Assembly: GCA_030456405.1 (NCBI GenBank) | Contig: JAKDNQ010000005.1 | Coordinates: forward strand, 1-29,524 | Direction: 5' to 3' | DNA length: 29,524 bases | DNA from: Nitrospira sp. | GTDB taxonomy: Bacteria > Nitrospirota > Nitrospiria > Nitrospirales > Nitrospiraceae | Part shown: positions 17,415-24,301 of the stretch, piece after piece | How positions within the stretch are numbered: the stretch's first letter is position 1 | Layout of the letters: every line of letters starts with the position of its first letter | The notes under the pieces: generated by a model | Database searches by the model: none | Told to the model about the DNA's origin: nothing | What the model saw: only the letters and a program-made list of their open reading frames with translations | Translations under genes and position numbers: made by a program

Positions 17415-17915
17415 ATGGCCAGAGGAAAAGCAATTGACTACGAGTGTGTCTGGAAGGAAGTATATTCAAACGCGTTGAAAAGAGAACTAATGCTTCTGCT
17501 CCGGTTGGATTTCATTTACCATCCAATCATGTACCTTCGATTCGTCGTAAAACGAAAAGACCCAGATTCTGGCAAGCGGCTCGGCATCTTCCAGGCACTC
17601 GCGGAACTGCGTGATCATGGTGAGCTGCGGGAACATGAGCTAGATGTGATGAGAGAATTGCACCAATGGTTCAACGTCCAACTTGAGAAACCGACTACGT
17701 TCTCGAGATCTTCCAAGCCACATGCCATGGACAAAGCAATCAGCTGGTTTAAGGACTCAGCTCTCGAGCATATTGAGAGAATGAGGGAAATTGTTGCAAT
17801 TCTAGAAGAACATGGAGTTCATGTGGAGATTCTTCAGACGGATCGCCCTGGGTACGTTGTATATGAAGATGATTTCCAAATTGCTGCCGAGGCTTTTAGA
17901 GATACTGCGGCATAG
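17415..17915 (+). CDS. Hypothetical protein, 166 residues
   Basis: I do not recognise this protein. It is soluble, with no signal or membrane segment, and looks mainly helical: a basic N-terminal part, HPIMYLRFVVKRKDPDSGKR (36-55), a charged helical middle (ALAELRDHGELREHELDVMRELHQW), and a C-terminal part containing IVAILEEHGVHVEILQTDRPGYVVYEDD. It is one of the few plus-strand genes and is visibly richer in A and T than its neighbours, which suggests acquisition. It begins after two palindromic elements and a third lone GTCGCAGG (17392). No strong ribosome site is seen before the ATG. Confidence 0.65.
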   Translation: MARGKAIDYECVWKEVYSNALKRELMLLLRLDFIYHPIMYLRFVVKRKDPDSGKRLGIFQALAELRDHGELREHELDVMRELHQWFNVQLEKPTTFSRSSKPHAMDKAISWFKDSALEHIERMREIVAILEEHGVHVEILQTDRPGYVVYEDDFQIAAEAFRDTAA

Positions 17916-18037
17916 GAAGATCCAACTGTATGGAGAGCATCTCCTTTCGCGGCGTGCGTCGGATAACTCGGCATTGGTTCCATTTACGCTCTCGTCCCGT
18001 TGACAGACTGGGCCTAGAGGACTAGCCTGCCGCTTTG

Positions 18038-18382
18038 ATGAGACTGCCAAATCCTGAGCATCTGCAGGTCGATCGCGAGAAGATTCTGGACTATCTCCTT
18101 TCTCCTTCGCATCCGGATGGCCAGACAAAGGCTGAGTTCTTTCGGCGGTTTGGATTTCTTCGAGATCAGTGGGAGGTGTTGGCCGAAGCGCTCCGCCAAC
18201 ATGGCATGACTCATCCGATCTCAAAAACAGTAGAATCTCCGCATGGGACGCGCTATTCTGTCGATGGTGAGATTGAGTCCCCCGACGGACGCAACCCGCG
18301 CATTCGATCGGTGTGGATAGTTGAAGCGGGCAGTCGAATCCCGCGCTTAATTACGACTCATCCGCTTGAGGTGCCAGGATGA
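18038..18382 (+). CDS. DUF6883-domain protein
   Basis: This 114-residue protein starts MRLPNPEHLQVDREKILDYLLSPSHPDGQTKAEFFRRFGF, the usual form of DUF6883: LP, then a residue for the K-x-x-DYLL helix, then HPxGxxKAxFF. The end is ESPDGRNPRIRSVWIVE and PRLITTHP. These proteins commonly precede a DUF4926 protein, as here; a toxin-antitoxin-like role has been considered but function is not established. The stop codon overlaps the next start (ATGA). A TTG at 18035 just before the ATG could also serve. There is no good ribosome site within 15 bases. Confidence 0.75.
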   Translation: MRLPNPEHLQVDREKILDYLLSPSHPDGQTKAEFFRRFGFLRDQWEVLAEALRQHGMTHPISKTVESPHGTRYSVDGEIESPDGRNPRIRSVWIVEAGSRIPRLITTHPLEVPG

Positions 18383-18612
18383 TCAAAGAGCATGAACGCG
18401 TGATTTTGACAAACGACCTAGCGGCAGAAGGCTTGAAAGCCGGTGACGTAGGGACAGTGATCCATGTTCACCGAGGAGGCGAGGCCTTTGAAGTGGAATT
18501 TCTCACGCTCCACGGTGAGACCGCTGCCGTTGCCACTGTGCCCGCCGCACATGTTCGCCCAGTGACGCAGCGCGACATGACCCATGCACGTCTGATCAAG
18601 CAGCCCGCTTAG
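18379..18612 (+). CDS. DUF4926-domain protein
   Basis: This 77-residue protein has the DUF4926 pattern: a first strand with ERVILTNDLAAEGLKAGDVGTVIHVHRGGEAFEVEFL, the GDVGTVVxVxxxGxxYEVEF core, then VATVPAAHVRPV. The fold is predicted to be a small beta barrel of about 60 residues; a short tail follows. It is coupled to the DUF6883 gene by a 4-base overlap, so the two probably form one functional unit, possibly an addiction pair. No biochemical activity is known to me. Confidence 0.78.
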   Translation: MIKEHERVILTNDLAAEGLKAGDVGTVIHVHRGGEAFEVEFLTLHGETAAVATVPAAHVRPVTQRDMTHARLIKQPA

Positions 18613-18693
18613 CTATCACGTCTCGGACTGTTCAGAAAAGCAACACTTAGTTCCCGTTTCGCGGCGCGCGGCGGCGGTGTTTCCGCGCCTTAC

Positions 18694-18723
18694 GGTTCGA
18701 CGGACTCATTGTCCGACTCGACC
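18694..18723. terminator. Hairpin between convergent genes, possible terminator
   Basis: GGTTCGACGGAC (18694-18705) pairs with GTCCGACTCGACC (18711-18723) around a 5-base loop. It sits in the 161-base space between the converging DUF4926 and HigA-like genes, so it could end transcription from both sides. There is no T-run, so a factor-independent mechanism is doubtful. A second GC-rich inverted repeat, GGCGCGCGG with CCGCGCC, lies at 18664-18689, and GTCGCAGG recurs at 18730. Confidence 0.4.
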
Positions 18724-18773
18724 GAGCTCGTCGCAGGCCGAGCAAAGTTGAGGGGCGCCTTACACTTCACATC

Positions 18774-19067
18774 TTATCGATTGGCGGTGACGGCGAGGCG
18801 GAATCCTAGGGCGTGCAACAGTGCGTCAAGACTCTTGAACTCGGGGTTGCCTCTCTCTGAGAGCATCTTGTAGAGGCTTTCGCGGTTGAGTTTGGTTTTG
18901 TCGGCGAGTTGTGCGACTCCTCCCTGTGCTTCAGCCACGTTTCTCAGTGCGACCAAGAACAGTTCAGGATCGTCTTCCTCTAGTGCCGCATTGAGGTACT
19001 CTTCGGCTTCGCGGGGCTCGCGCAAACTCTCGATCAATTCCGCGTGGTAGGTTTTACTCTTTTTCAT
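18774..19067 (-). CDS. higA: HigA-like antitoxin (HTH addiction-module antidote)
   Basis: This 97-residue protein matches the putative addiction-module antidote family: a short N-terminal region (ELIESLREPREAEEYLNAALEEDD), then FLVALRNVAEAQGGVAQLADKTKLNRESLYKMLSERGNPEF, a helix-turn-helix with the family's QGG and LNRESLYKMLS, and a final LDALLHALGFRLAV. It should bind both the toxin and the operon's operator. The ATG at 19067 has GGGAG 7 bases upstream and overlaps the toxin stop as ATGA; an earlier start at 19091 would intrude further into the toxin gene. Order toxin-antitoxin is as in higBA. Confidence 0.88.
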   Translation of the reverse strand: MKKSKTYHAELIESLREPREAEEYLNAALEEDDPELFLVALRNVAEAQGGVAQLADKTKLNRESLYKMLSERGNPEFKSLDALLHALGFRLAVTANR

Positions 19068-19396
19068 GATCGTCTCCCGTAGTCGTTCCAATACTGTTTC
19101 GCCTGCTCAAGGTCCTTGGTCTGGGTAGTCTTGTCTCCACCACACAATAACAGCACGATCTTGGAGCCGACCTGGCCAAAATAGACGCGGTAGCCTGGAC
19201 CGTAGTCGATTCGAAGTTTCTGCACACCCTCGCCTACACTCCGACAATCGCCGAGATTACCGAGACCGACCCGATCCAATCGCACCCGAATCTTTGCGCG
19301 GACTTTCCTGTCTCGTAAAGAGGCGAGCCATTCACTAAACGGCGCTCGGCCCTCTTCGGTCAGATATATCTGGAGTTCTCTCGGTGCCGCCTCCAC
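19064..19396 (-). CDS. higB: HigB/RelE-like toxin
   Basis: This 110-residue protein resembles the phage-derived Gp49-like/HigB branch of RelE toxins: the N-terminal strand and FSEWLASLRDRKVRAKIRVRLDRVGLGNLGDCRSVGEGVQKLRIDYGPGYRVYF, then LLLCGGDKTTQTKDLEQAKQYW. The basic K/R residues and YRVYF strand match ribosome-dependent mRNA interferases; the GDKxxQxxDI-like tail is characteristic. It starts with GTG (19396) without a clear ribosome site. It overlaps the antitoxin gene by 4 bases. It appears intact. Confidence 0.87.
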   Translation of the reverse strand: MEAAPRELQIYLTEEGRAPFSEWLASLRDRKVRAKIRVRLDRVGLGNLGDCRSVGEGVQKLRIDYGPGYRVYFGQVGSKIVLLLCGGDKTTQTKDLEQAKQYWNDYGRRS

Positions 19397-19463
19397 GAAC
19401 CCAAGCGTAGCTTATAAGCTACTACCTGGCAAGGGGTATGATTACGCGCTGTGGCTGGAACGT

Positions 19464-19742
19464 CTATTCGTGTTTGGCTCGAAAGGCTTTTGTCAGGCGA
19501 GCTTTGATTGCAGGAGAGGGTGACGATGTCTCCTTTGCATGTTCCTGCTCGGGTGAGCGGCGCAGTATTTGACGAATCGTATTCAATTGATCGCGATAGC
19601 GGGAGCAAGCCTCACAGATCCAATAATGAAGGTAAAGCCTGAACCGAGTCGGCCAGGGCAAGGACCGATCCATACTTTGCGACGTCAAGTAGGTGACGTC
19701 CTTGCAGGAGGGCGTGAGTCGGGCCAGTAATGTGGTAATCAT
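19464..19742 (-). CDS. Orphan zf-HC2-like small protein
   Basis: With the chosen ATG at 19742 this is a 92-residue protein. A cysteine (Cys14 in PSCKDVTYL) is followed by a helix and then HYWICEAC, the His-x3-Cys-x2-Cys zinc ligands of zf-HC2 anti-sigma domains, then RYRDQLNTIRQILR. It has no membrane segment. Unlike the zf-HC2 gene at 6502 it has no sigma-factor gene beside it. No start has a good ribosome site; upstream alternatives are ATG at 19787 and GTG at 19790. Function as an anti-sigma factor or a metal-binding regulator is inferred from the domain only. Confidence 0.6.
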   Translation of the reverse strand: MITTLLARLTPSCKDVTYLTSQSMDRSLPWPTRFRLYLHYWICEACSRYRDQLNTIRQILRRSPEQEHAKETSSPSPAIKARLTKAFRAKHE

Positions 19743-19929
19743 GTCGCGCTGAACCGCTCGGTTCTGACTGCTCCAACAATCAGGCATCACGGATGACGCA
19801 TAGCGTCTTCCTCTCGCCGCAAACTCTTAACCTCTTTTTCCTGAGTCGATTGAAAGACCGTTTTCTTACGTTCCCGTACAACTACTCGTTTTACGGTAAC
19901 TTTCTGCGAGCTGCCGTGCGATCGGCGAG

Positions 19930-20940
19930 CTAATACCGGGCTGCGCCCGTCATCACGCGGAGCCGATAGACCGATGATCCACCTGTGATGAACAGGGTTT
20001 GCCCGTCCTCTCCCCATGCGACGTTGGAGGTTGGTTGCCCGGTCTCAATCAGGCCCAGCAGCGTGCCGTCTGAGGCGATCACGCTCAGCCCACCGGGGCG
20101 CGCGCCGAAGATGTTGCCCTGCCGATCGACCTTGAACCCATCCGGTCCGAAGTACGGATCTTTGCGCCAACGAGTGGCATCGAACAAGACGCGGCCGTTC
20201 GCCACTGTACCGTCTGGCTTCACATCGTAAGCTAGCCAGGCCGCCCGCTTCGGGTCCACGTCGGAGACATAGAGCGTCTTCTCATCCGGCGAGAAGGCAA
20301 TGCCGTTCGGTGCTTTGATGTCATGGATGAGCAAGGTCAACTTGCCATCCTTGGACAGGCGATAGACTCCTTGCACCGGCGCCTTACTCGAATCGTCGAA
20401 GGCGTGAGGGAGACCAAACGGCGGATCGGTAAAATACACATCGCCGTTGGATTTAAAGACCAGATCGTTCGGACTGTTGATCTTGTGCCCATCGTACTGG
20501 CCGGCGAGCGGTACAATTGTCCCATTTGATTCCAACCGCCCGATTTGTCGATCGCCATGGCGACAGAGGACCAACCGTCCTTGTGCATCAAAAGTGAGTC
20601 CATTGGAGCCTGGCTCCTTGCCAGTGAATGGCGTCGTCCCGCTATAGCCGCTGTTCTTCAGGAATAGACTGACGCCTTCGCCAGGTTTCCATTTGTACAC
20701 GCTGTTGGCCGGAATGTCCGAGAAGAGCAAATATCCATCCTCTTTGCTCCACACCGGCCCTTCGACCCAGGTGAATCCATCGGCGATCTTTTCCAGCTTT
20801 GCATCTCTTGGAACAAGCTGATCGAAGCGAGGATCGAGGCTGGTTATAGTCACAGAAATTGGTTCTGCCTCTGCCGTTGCGCTCTGAATGAGCATACTGA
20901 GCAGCGCAGCCGCCAAGAGTCTACAAGAGAGGCTGTTCAT
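19930..20940 (-). CDS. Exported SMP-30/gluconolactonase-like protein (second of pair)
   Basis: This 336-residue protein has a signal peptide (about 1-23, ending SATAEA) and one six-bladed SMP-30/gluconolactonase beta-propeller. Expected divalent-metal residues are seen: Glu in WVEGPVW (about 60), Asn in NSPNDLVF (about 150), Asn in APNGIAFS (about 205) and Asp in PDGFKVD (about 265). Family members hydrolyse sugar lactones; actual substrate here is unknown. Its ATG overlaps the stop of the upstream paralogue as ATGA. The two propellers are clearly related (both contain PGSNGLT, NSPNDLV, YFTDPPFGLP), indicating a tandem duplication. It differs from its partner in lacking the extra N-terminal domain. 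Confidence 0.85.
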   Translation of the reverse strand: MNSLSCRLLAAALLSMLIQSATAEAEPISVTITSLDPRFDQLVPRDAKLEKIADGFTWVEGPVWSKEDGYLLFSDIPANSVYKWKPGEGVSLFLKNSGYSGTTPFTGKEPGSNGLTFDAQGRLVLCRHGDRQIGRLESNGTIVPLAGQYDGHKINSPNDLVFKSNGDVYFTDPPFGLPHAFDDSSKAPVQGVYRLSKDGKLTLLIHDIKAPNGIAFSPDEKTLYVSDVDPKRAAWLAYDVKPDGTVANGRVLFDATRWRKDPYFGPDGFKVDRQGNIFGARPGGLSVIASDGTLLGLIETGQPTSNVAWGEDGQTLFITGGSSVYRLRVMTGAARY

Positions 20941-22562
20941 GGCCGGACCCCAGCAATGTTCATTCTGATCCGGTAGATGCTGGTCAGCGCCGTGATGTAG
21001 AGGGTCTTGCCGTCGTCGTCGCCCCAGGCCATGTTATGGGGATCTTCCGGTCCCTTGATGATGCCGAGCTGTTTGCCCTCCGGTGAGATGATCCAGAGCC
21101 CGCCTGGTCCTGTAGAATAGACGTTCCCTTTCTGATCGACCTTGAGCCCGTCGAGCGCGTCATCGCCCGGCGCATTGGTCATGTCAAAGAACAAACGGCT
21201 GTTCGACAGCGTGCAGTCGGCGTTCACGTCGTAGCGGAGGATCACTTTCCGTTTGTCGTTCCAATTATTCACGTAGAGCGTCTTTTCATCGGGCGACAGA
21301 GCCAAACCATTTGGTGCGTCCAAATCGATGCTGACGAGTTTCACCTGCCCATCTTTTACGCAATAGACACCGCTGAACGGGAGTTCCTTACGCAGATCGT
21401 CGAACACGTTCGGCAGACCGAATGGCGGATCGGTAAAATAGAGCGCGCCGTCGGAGCGGTAGACGAGATCGTTCGGGCTGTTGAGTCGTTTGCCCTCATA
21501 GCGATCGGCCAGCACAGTGATGTTGCCGCGCGGTTCCACACGGATCACACGCCGGTTCCCATGCTGATTGATCGTGAGCCGGCCCTTGCTGTCGAGCGTG
21601 AGCCCGTTCGAGCCAGGCTGGTGGTATTCGCCGACATTGAACCCACTATAGCCGCTCTTGGTACGAAACACGGACACCTGCCCTTCAGGTGACCAACGAT
21701 AGATCGTATTGGCGTTGGGATCGCTGAAGAGGAGATATCCCGATGTTGTGGCGGTGGATGGAACCCAGACTGGTCCCTCAGTAAAGAGAAACTCCCCGGC
21801 AACTTTTTCAAGCTTTGCATCTGGCGAAACAATCGCGTCTAGCGCAGGATCGACCTTTATGATTTCAGTCTTTACAAACTGGGTCGAGCCGATCTGATTG
21901 GTCTTGTAGAAATCCAGCGTGGCCGAACGCACCCAGATAAAGTTGCCCGGAGGATTGGACAACGGACCGTTGATCCCAAACACAGCCAACTGGATCTTCT
22001 GACCTGGCTGTGCATTCCTGGTGAGCACCACACGGTTTGGAGCATTGAATCCCTTGATCAACTGCCCGCCCGCCTGACCCAGCACCAACGGCAACTTCCC
22101 ATCGACCCAGACTTCGGCGTAATCGTCGATCGCGACTTCAAAGACGACAGTCGAGCCGGTTGGATCGAACGAGCCGATCTTGTCTGGAATCGTCACGCTG
22201 GTCCGATACCAATTGAAGCAGAGGCGTCCGGTGGATCGCCGTTCTTCAAGTTGCGCCGGCGTGATCTGTTCCCACTTGGAATCGTCGAACTCGGCGGCCC
22301 CGGCATGCACATCGATATCTTGCGTACGATTCGGCAGACCGGACGGAGCGAGGTCTGGACCAGGGCTATGATGATCGACGTCGATGACCTTGACGTTGCC
22401 GTAGCGCCACTGACCTTTAACCAGGCCGATCCCTTCGTTGGTCTTGAGGTCCACAATCGCATCGGGCCGCACCCCCGGCGCATCGGAGGTGACTTGGCCT
22501 ACAACCGTGCTTGCCATGGCCATTGTTAACGCCGTGGCAGATAGAAGTATCTTCCCCTGCAT
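20937..22562 (-). CDS. Exported two-domain SMP-30/gluconolactonase-like protein
   Basis: This 541-residue protein has a signal peptide (about 1-23), an additional domain of roughly 200 residues, and a C-terminal SMP-30 propeller (about 245-535). The extra domain contains WRYGNVKVID, WYRTSVTIPDKIG and FEVAIDDYAEVWVDGKL, the look of a jelly-roll carbohydrate-binding domain as in glycoside hydrolases. Propeller metal residues appear in FTEGPVW, NSPNDLVY and APNGLALS. The ATG at 22562 is preceded by GAGG with 8-base spacing; a GTG at 22571 is also in frame. The ribosome-binding region lies inside the heptamer array of the preceding spacer. It probably binds a sugar or lactone in the periplasm. 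Confidence 0.83.
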   Translation of the reverse strand: MQGKILLSATALTMAMASTVVGQVTSDAPGVRPDAIVDLKTNEGIGLVKGQWRYGNVKVIDVDHHSPGPDLAPSGLPNRTQDIDVHAGAAEFDDSKWEQITPAQLEERRSTGRLCFNWYRTSVTIPDKIGSFDPTGSTVVFEVAIDDYAEVWVDGKLPLVLGQAGGQLIKGFNAPNRVVLTRNAQPGQKIQLAVFGINGPLSNPPGNFIWVRSATLDFYKTNQIGSTQFVKTEIIKVDPALDAIVSPDAKLEKVAGEFLFTEGPVWVPSTATTSGYLLFSDPNANTIYRWSPEGQVSVFRTKSGYSGFNVGEYHQPGSNGLTLDSKGRLTINQHGNRRVIRVEPRGNITVLADRYEGKRLNSPNDLVYRSDGALYFTDPPFGLPNVFDDLRKELPFSGVYCVKDGQVKLVSIDLDAPNGLALSPDEKTLYVNNWNDKRKVILRYDVNADCTLSNSRLFFDMTNAPGDDALDGLKVDQKGNVYSTGPGGLWIISPEGKQLGIIKGPEDPHNMAWGDDDGKTLYITALTSIYRIRMNIAGVRP

Positions 22563-22573
22563 GATCGTCACCT

Positions 22574-22670
22574 CGTATCTCGTCGTTCGTGAAGCGTCGT
22601 TCGCAAACGATTACATTCTTGCATCGGTTGTTCGTTCTTGCGCTTCACGAAATACGCTTCACGTTTCACC
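22574..22670. repeat. Inverted CGTNNNN heptamer arrays filling a spacer
   Basis: The plus strand at 22574-22608 reads CGTATCT, CGTCGTT, CGTGAAG, CGTCGTT, CGCAAAC. The minus strand from 22670 to 22636 reads GGTGAAA, CGTGAAG, CGTATTT, CGTGAAG, CGCAAGA. Units are the same as at 8508-8672. The minus-strand array begins in the last codons of the HbpS-cupin gene and includes its TGA stop; the plus-strand array overlaps the ribosome site of the SMP-30 gene. The arrays thus fill the whole spacer and could fold into a hairpin in the transcript. Confidence 0.75.
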
Positions 22671-23580
22671 GCACTTTGACCACGTAATAATCAAACGGCG
22701 CCTCCACCTCTTTGAACCAATGCGGCACCCCGTTCGGAATGATCACCACGTCACCGGGCGCGAGCTTTCTCGTCTCGCCGCCGTTGACCATCGGCGCGCG
22801 AAGTTCATGCGGAGCGATGGTTTTCGCCCCTACCGGCGTCCCGCCTGTGATGAGTTGTGCCGAGCCCTTGAGGACATAGACAATGTCCGTGTCGAGCTCG
22901 TGAACCTCAACAACACCTGCCTTGTCGCGATGGCTGGCGTGGACCATATAGTTCCTGGCTGCGTGCATCATGTTTTCGTCTTCACCGACCAACACCGCGC
23001 CCTTGGTAAACGACGCCGCCACTTTCTGGCTTTCGATATAGGTGACAGGAAGCGGCGTATGCCCGTTGGTCATCCCCGCCATCTCCATGTTGTCGAGGGA
23101 TTTTGCGCCGACAATGGCAAGCTCCTCATCCTGCTGCGCCGTGGCTGCGCCGCTGACACCGACCGCCCCCACAACCTTTCCTTCCCATTCGAGTGGAATA
23201 CCGCCCTGCAACGGCGTGAAGTTCTGAAGATCGCTCCCCAGGGTGACCATCGAGGTACGCCCGCCTTTGATCGCGTCTTCAAAGACCTTCGTGGGTTTCT
23301 TGAAGAGAGCCGAGGTGCGCGCTTTGCCGATAGCAATGTTGGCGCTGGCAGCAAAGGTTTGGTCCAGCCGTTCCAGCGCCAGTAAATTTCCGCCGTCATC
23401 GACGACGGCGATCGAGCCTCCCGGCGCGTTGATACGTTTTGCCTCAGCCACTGTCGCTGCAATGACTTTTTTGGCGCCCTCCAGCGTGAGGCCCCGTTTG
23501 TCGGCCACTGACTCGGCGTAGCTGATAGAAGTCAGCATCGCGATGACCACTCCTGTGACTGCTACTGTGATGCGTTTCAT
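22666..23580 (-). CDS. Exported HbpS/GlcG-cupin fusion protein
   Basis: This 304-residue protein has a signal peptide (about 1-22, ending SYA), an HbpS/GlcG-like (heme-degrading/DUF336) domain at about 25-165, with VAEAKRINAPGGSIAVVDDGGNLLALERLD, LQGGIPLEWEGKVVGAVGVSGA and QDEELA, and a C-terminal cupin at about 190-304. The cupin has VHELDTDIVYVLKGS and PGDVVIIPNGVPHWF, so a metal site is plausible but with some usual histidines replaced. HbpS relatives bind heme or act as redox sensors. The fusion is uncommon in my experience. Strong AAGGAG ribosome site 8 bases before the ATG. It lies between the second HbpS gene and the SMP-30 pair. Confidence 0.82.
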   Translation of the reverse strand: MKRITVAVTGVVIAMLTSISYAESVADKRGLTLEGAKKVIAATVAEAKRINAPGGSIAVVDDGGNLLALERLDQTFAASANIAIGKARTSALFKKPTKVFEDAIKGGRTSMVTLGSDLQNFTPLQGGIPLEWEGKVVGAVGVSGAATAQQDEELAIVGAKSLDNMEMAGMTNGHTPLPVTYIESQKVAASFTKGAVLVGEDENMMHAARNYMVHASHRDKAGVVEVHELDTDIVYVLKGSAQLITGGTPVGAKTIAPHELRAPMVNGGETRKLAPGDVVIIPNGVPHWFKEVEAPFDYYVVKVR

Positions 23581-23632
23581 GATCTTTCTCCTTTTCCCTG
23601 GCATTGACCTATCAGCTCAATAGTTCATGGGG

Positions 23633-23710
23633 TTTGTCTCGTTTATCTGGGTTATTGGGTTTGCCTGGCTCAAACCAGAGAAACCAAACAAACCAGATCA
23701 ACCAGATAAA
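23633..23710. repeat. Inverted arrays of 9-base units
   Basis: The plus strand reads four 9-base units TTTGTCTCG, TTTATCTGG, GTTATTGGG, TTTGCCTGG (23633-23668). After 6 bases come CCAGAGAAA, CCAAACAAA, CCAGATCAA, CCAGATAAA (23675-23710), the same kind of unit inverted. The arms can fold together into a long imperfect hairpin. It lies between the HbpS gene (stop 23726) and the start of the HbpS-cupin gene (23580). Confidence 0.75.
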
Positions 23711-23725
23711 CGTGAGCACTGACGG

Positions 23726-24208
23726 CTACGGTTTTGTGAACGACGCTGCGACTGCTGCTCCGGCTATGGCGATGTCCTCATCTTGCTGTGGCGTCTCACC
23801 GCTCACGCCGATCGCCCCGATGACTTTTCCATCGATGATAATCGGAACACCTCCCTGTAGTGCCACGGCTCCATGGAGGGCCAGGGCAGAGACCCGTCCG
23901 TTCTTCACCTGCTCCTCAAAGACTTTGCTGGGCCGGCGATAAATCGCCGCAGTCCTTGCTTTGTCGATGCCGACATTCACGCTGGCCACTTGCGTGTCGT
24001 CCAACCGTTCCAAGAGCAGCAGCGATCCGCCTTCATCGACCACGGCAATGACCACTCGTGCACCTTCAGCTTTCGCCTTGGCCTCAGCCACAGCCGCGAT
24101 TTTCTTGGCCCCATCCAACGTCAACGCGGTCTTTTCGATTAGCTGGGCCTGCGCAGTCCCGACTGCGCTTACCGCGGCCACGGTTGCGAATAGTATCGAT
24201 CGGATCAT
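23726..24208 (-). CDS. Exported HbpS/GlcG-like protein
   Basis: This 160-residue protein has a signal peptide (about 1-20, ending AQAQ) and a single HbpS/GlcG (DUF336) domain: AKAKAEGARVVIAVVDEGGSLLLLERLDDTQVASVNVGIDKARTAA, then LQGGVPIIIDGKVIGAIGVSGETPQQDEDIAIAGAAV. It is a close relative of the N-terminal domain of the next gene (the HbpS-cupin fusion), so the pair probably arose by duplication. Relatives bind heme or small molecules extracellularly; a GlcG role in glycolate use is not supported by neighbours. GAGGAGG is 6 bases before the ATG at 24208. The product appears intact. Confidence 0.85.
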   Translation of the reverse strand: MIRSILFATVAAVSAVGTAQAQLIEKTALTLDGAKKIAAVAEAKAKAEGARVVIAVVDEGGSLLLLERLDDTQVASVNVGIDKARTAAIYRRPSKVFEEQVKNGRVSALALHGAVALQGGVPIIIDGKVIGAIGVSGETPQQDEDIAIAGAAVAASFTKP

Positions 24209-24237
24209 CGTTGCCTCCTCTGCATGTTGAGGCTTGG

Positions 24238-24295
24238 GGCAAGAGGTAAGAGACGCCGGATGTCGCATCACCACCCCTTACCCCTTACCTTTCAC
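24238..24295. repeat. Inverted heptamer arrays (GTAAGGG type)
   Basis: On the minus strand, 24295 to 24275 reads GTGAAAG, GTAAGGG, GTAAGGG. On the plus strand, 24238-24251 reads GGCAAGA, GGTAAGA. The first array begins 6 bases after the TAG stop of the DM13-like gene and the second ends just before the ribosome site of the HbpS gene, so the element fills the spacer. The two arms can pair partly. Confidence 0.6.
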
Positions 24296-24301
24296 CAGTT
24301 C

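Noticed and set aside
19787..20017. A 76-codon minus-strand frame whose stop overlaps a possible start of the zf-HC2 gene
   Set aside because: Its only starts lie inside the SMP-30 gene; the part outside has no ATG, GTG or usable TTG start except near its end. The stop overlap looks like chance.
22574..24295. CRISPR array
   Set aside because: Units are 7 or 9 bases with no spacers of 25-45 bases, and no cas genes are present.
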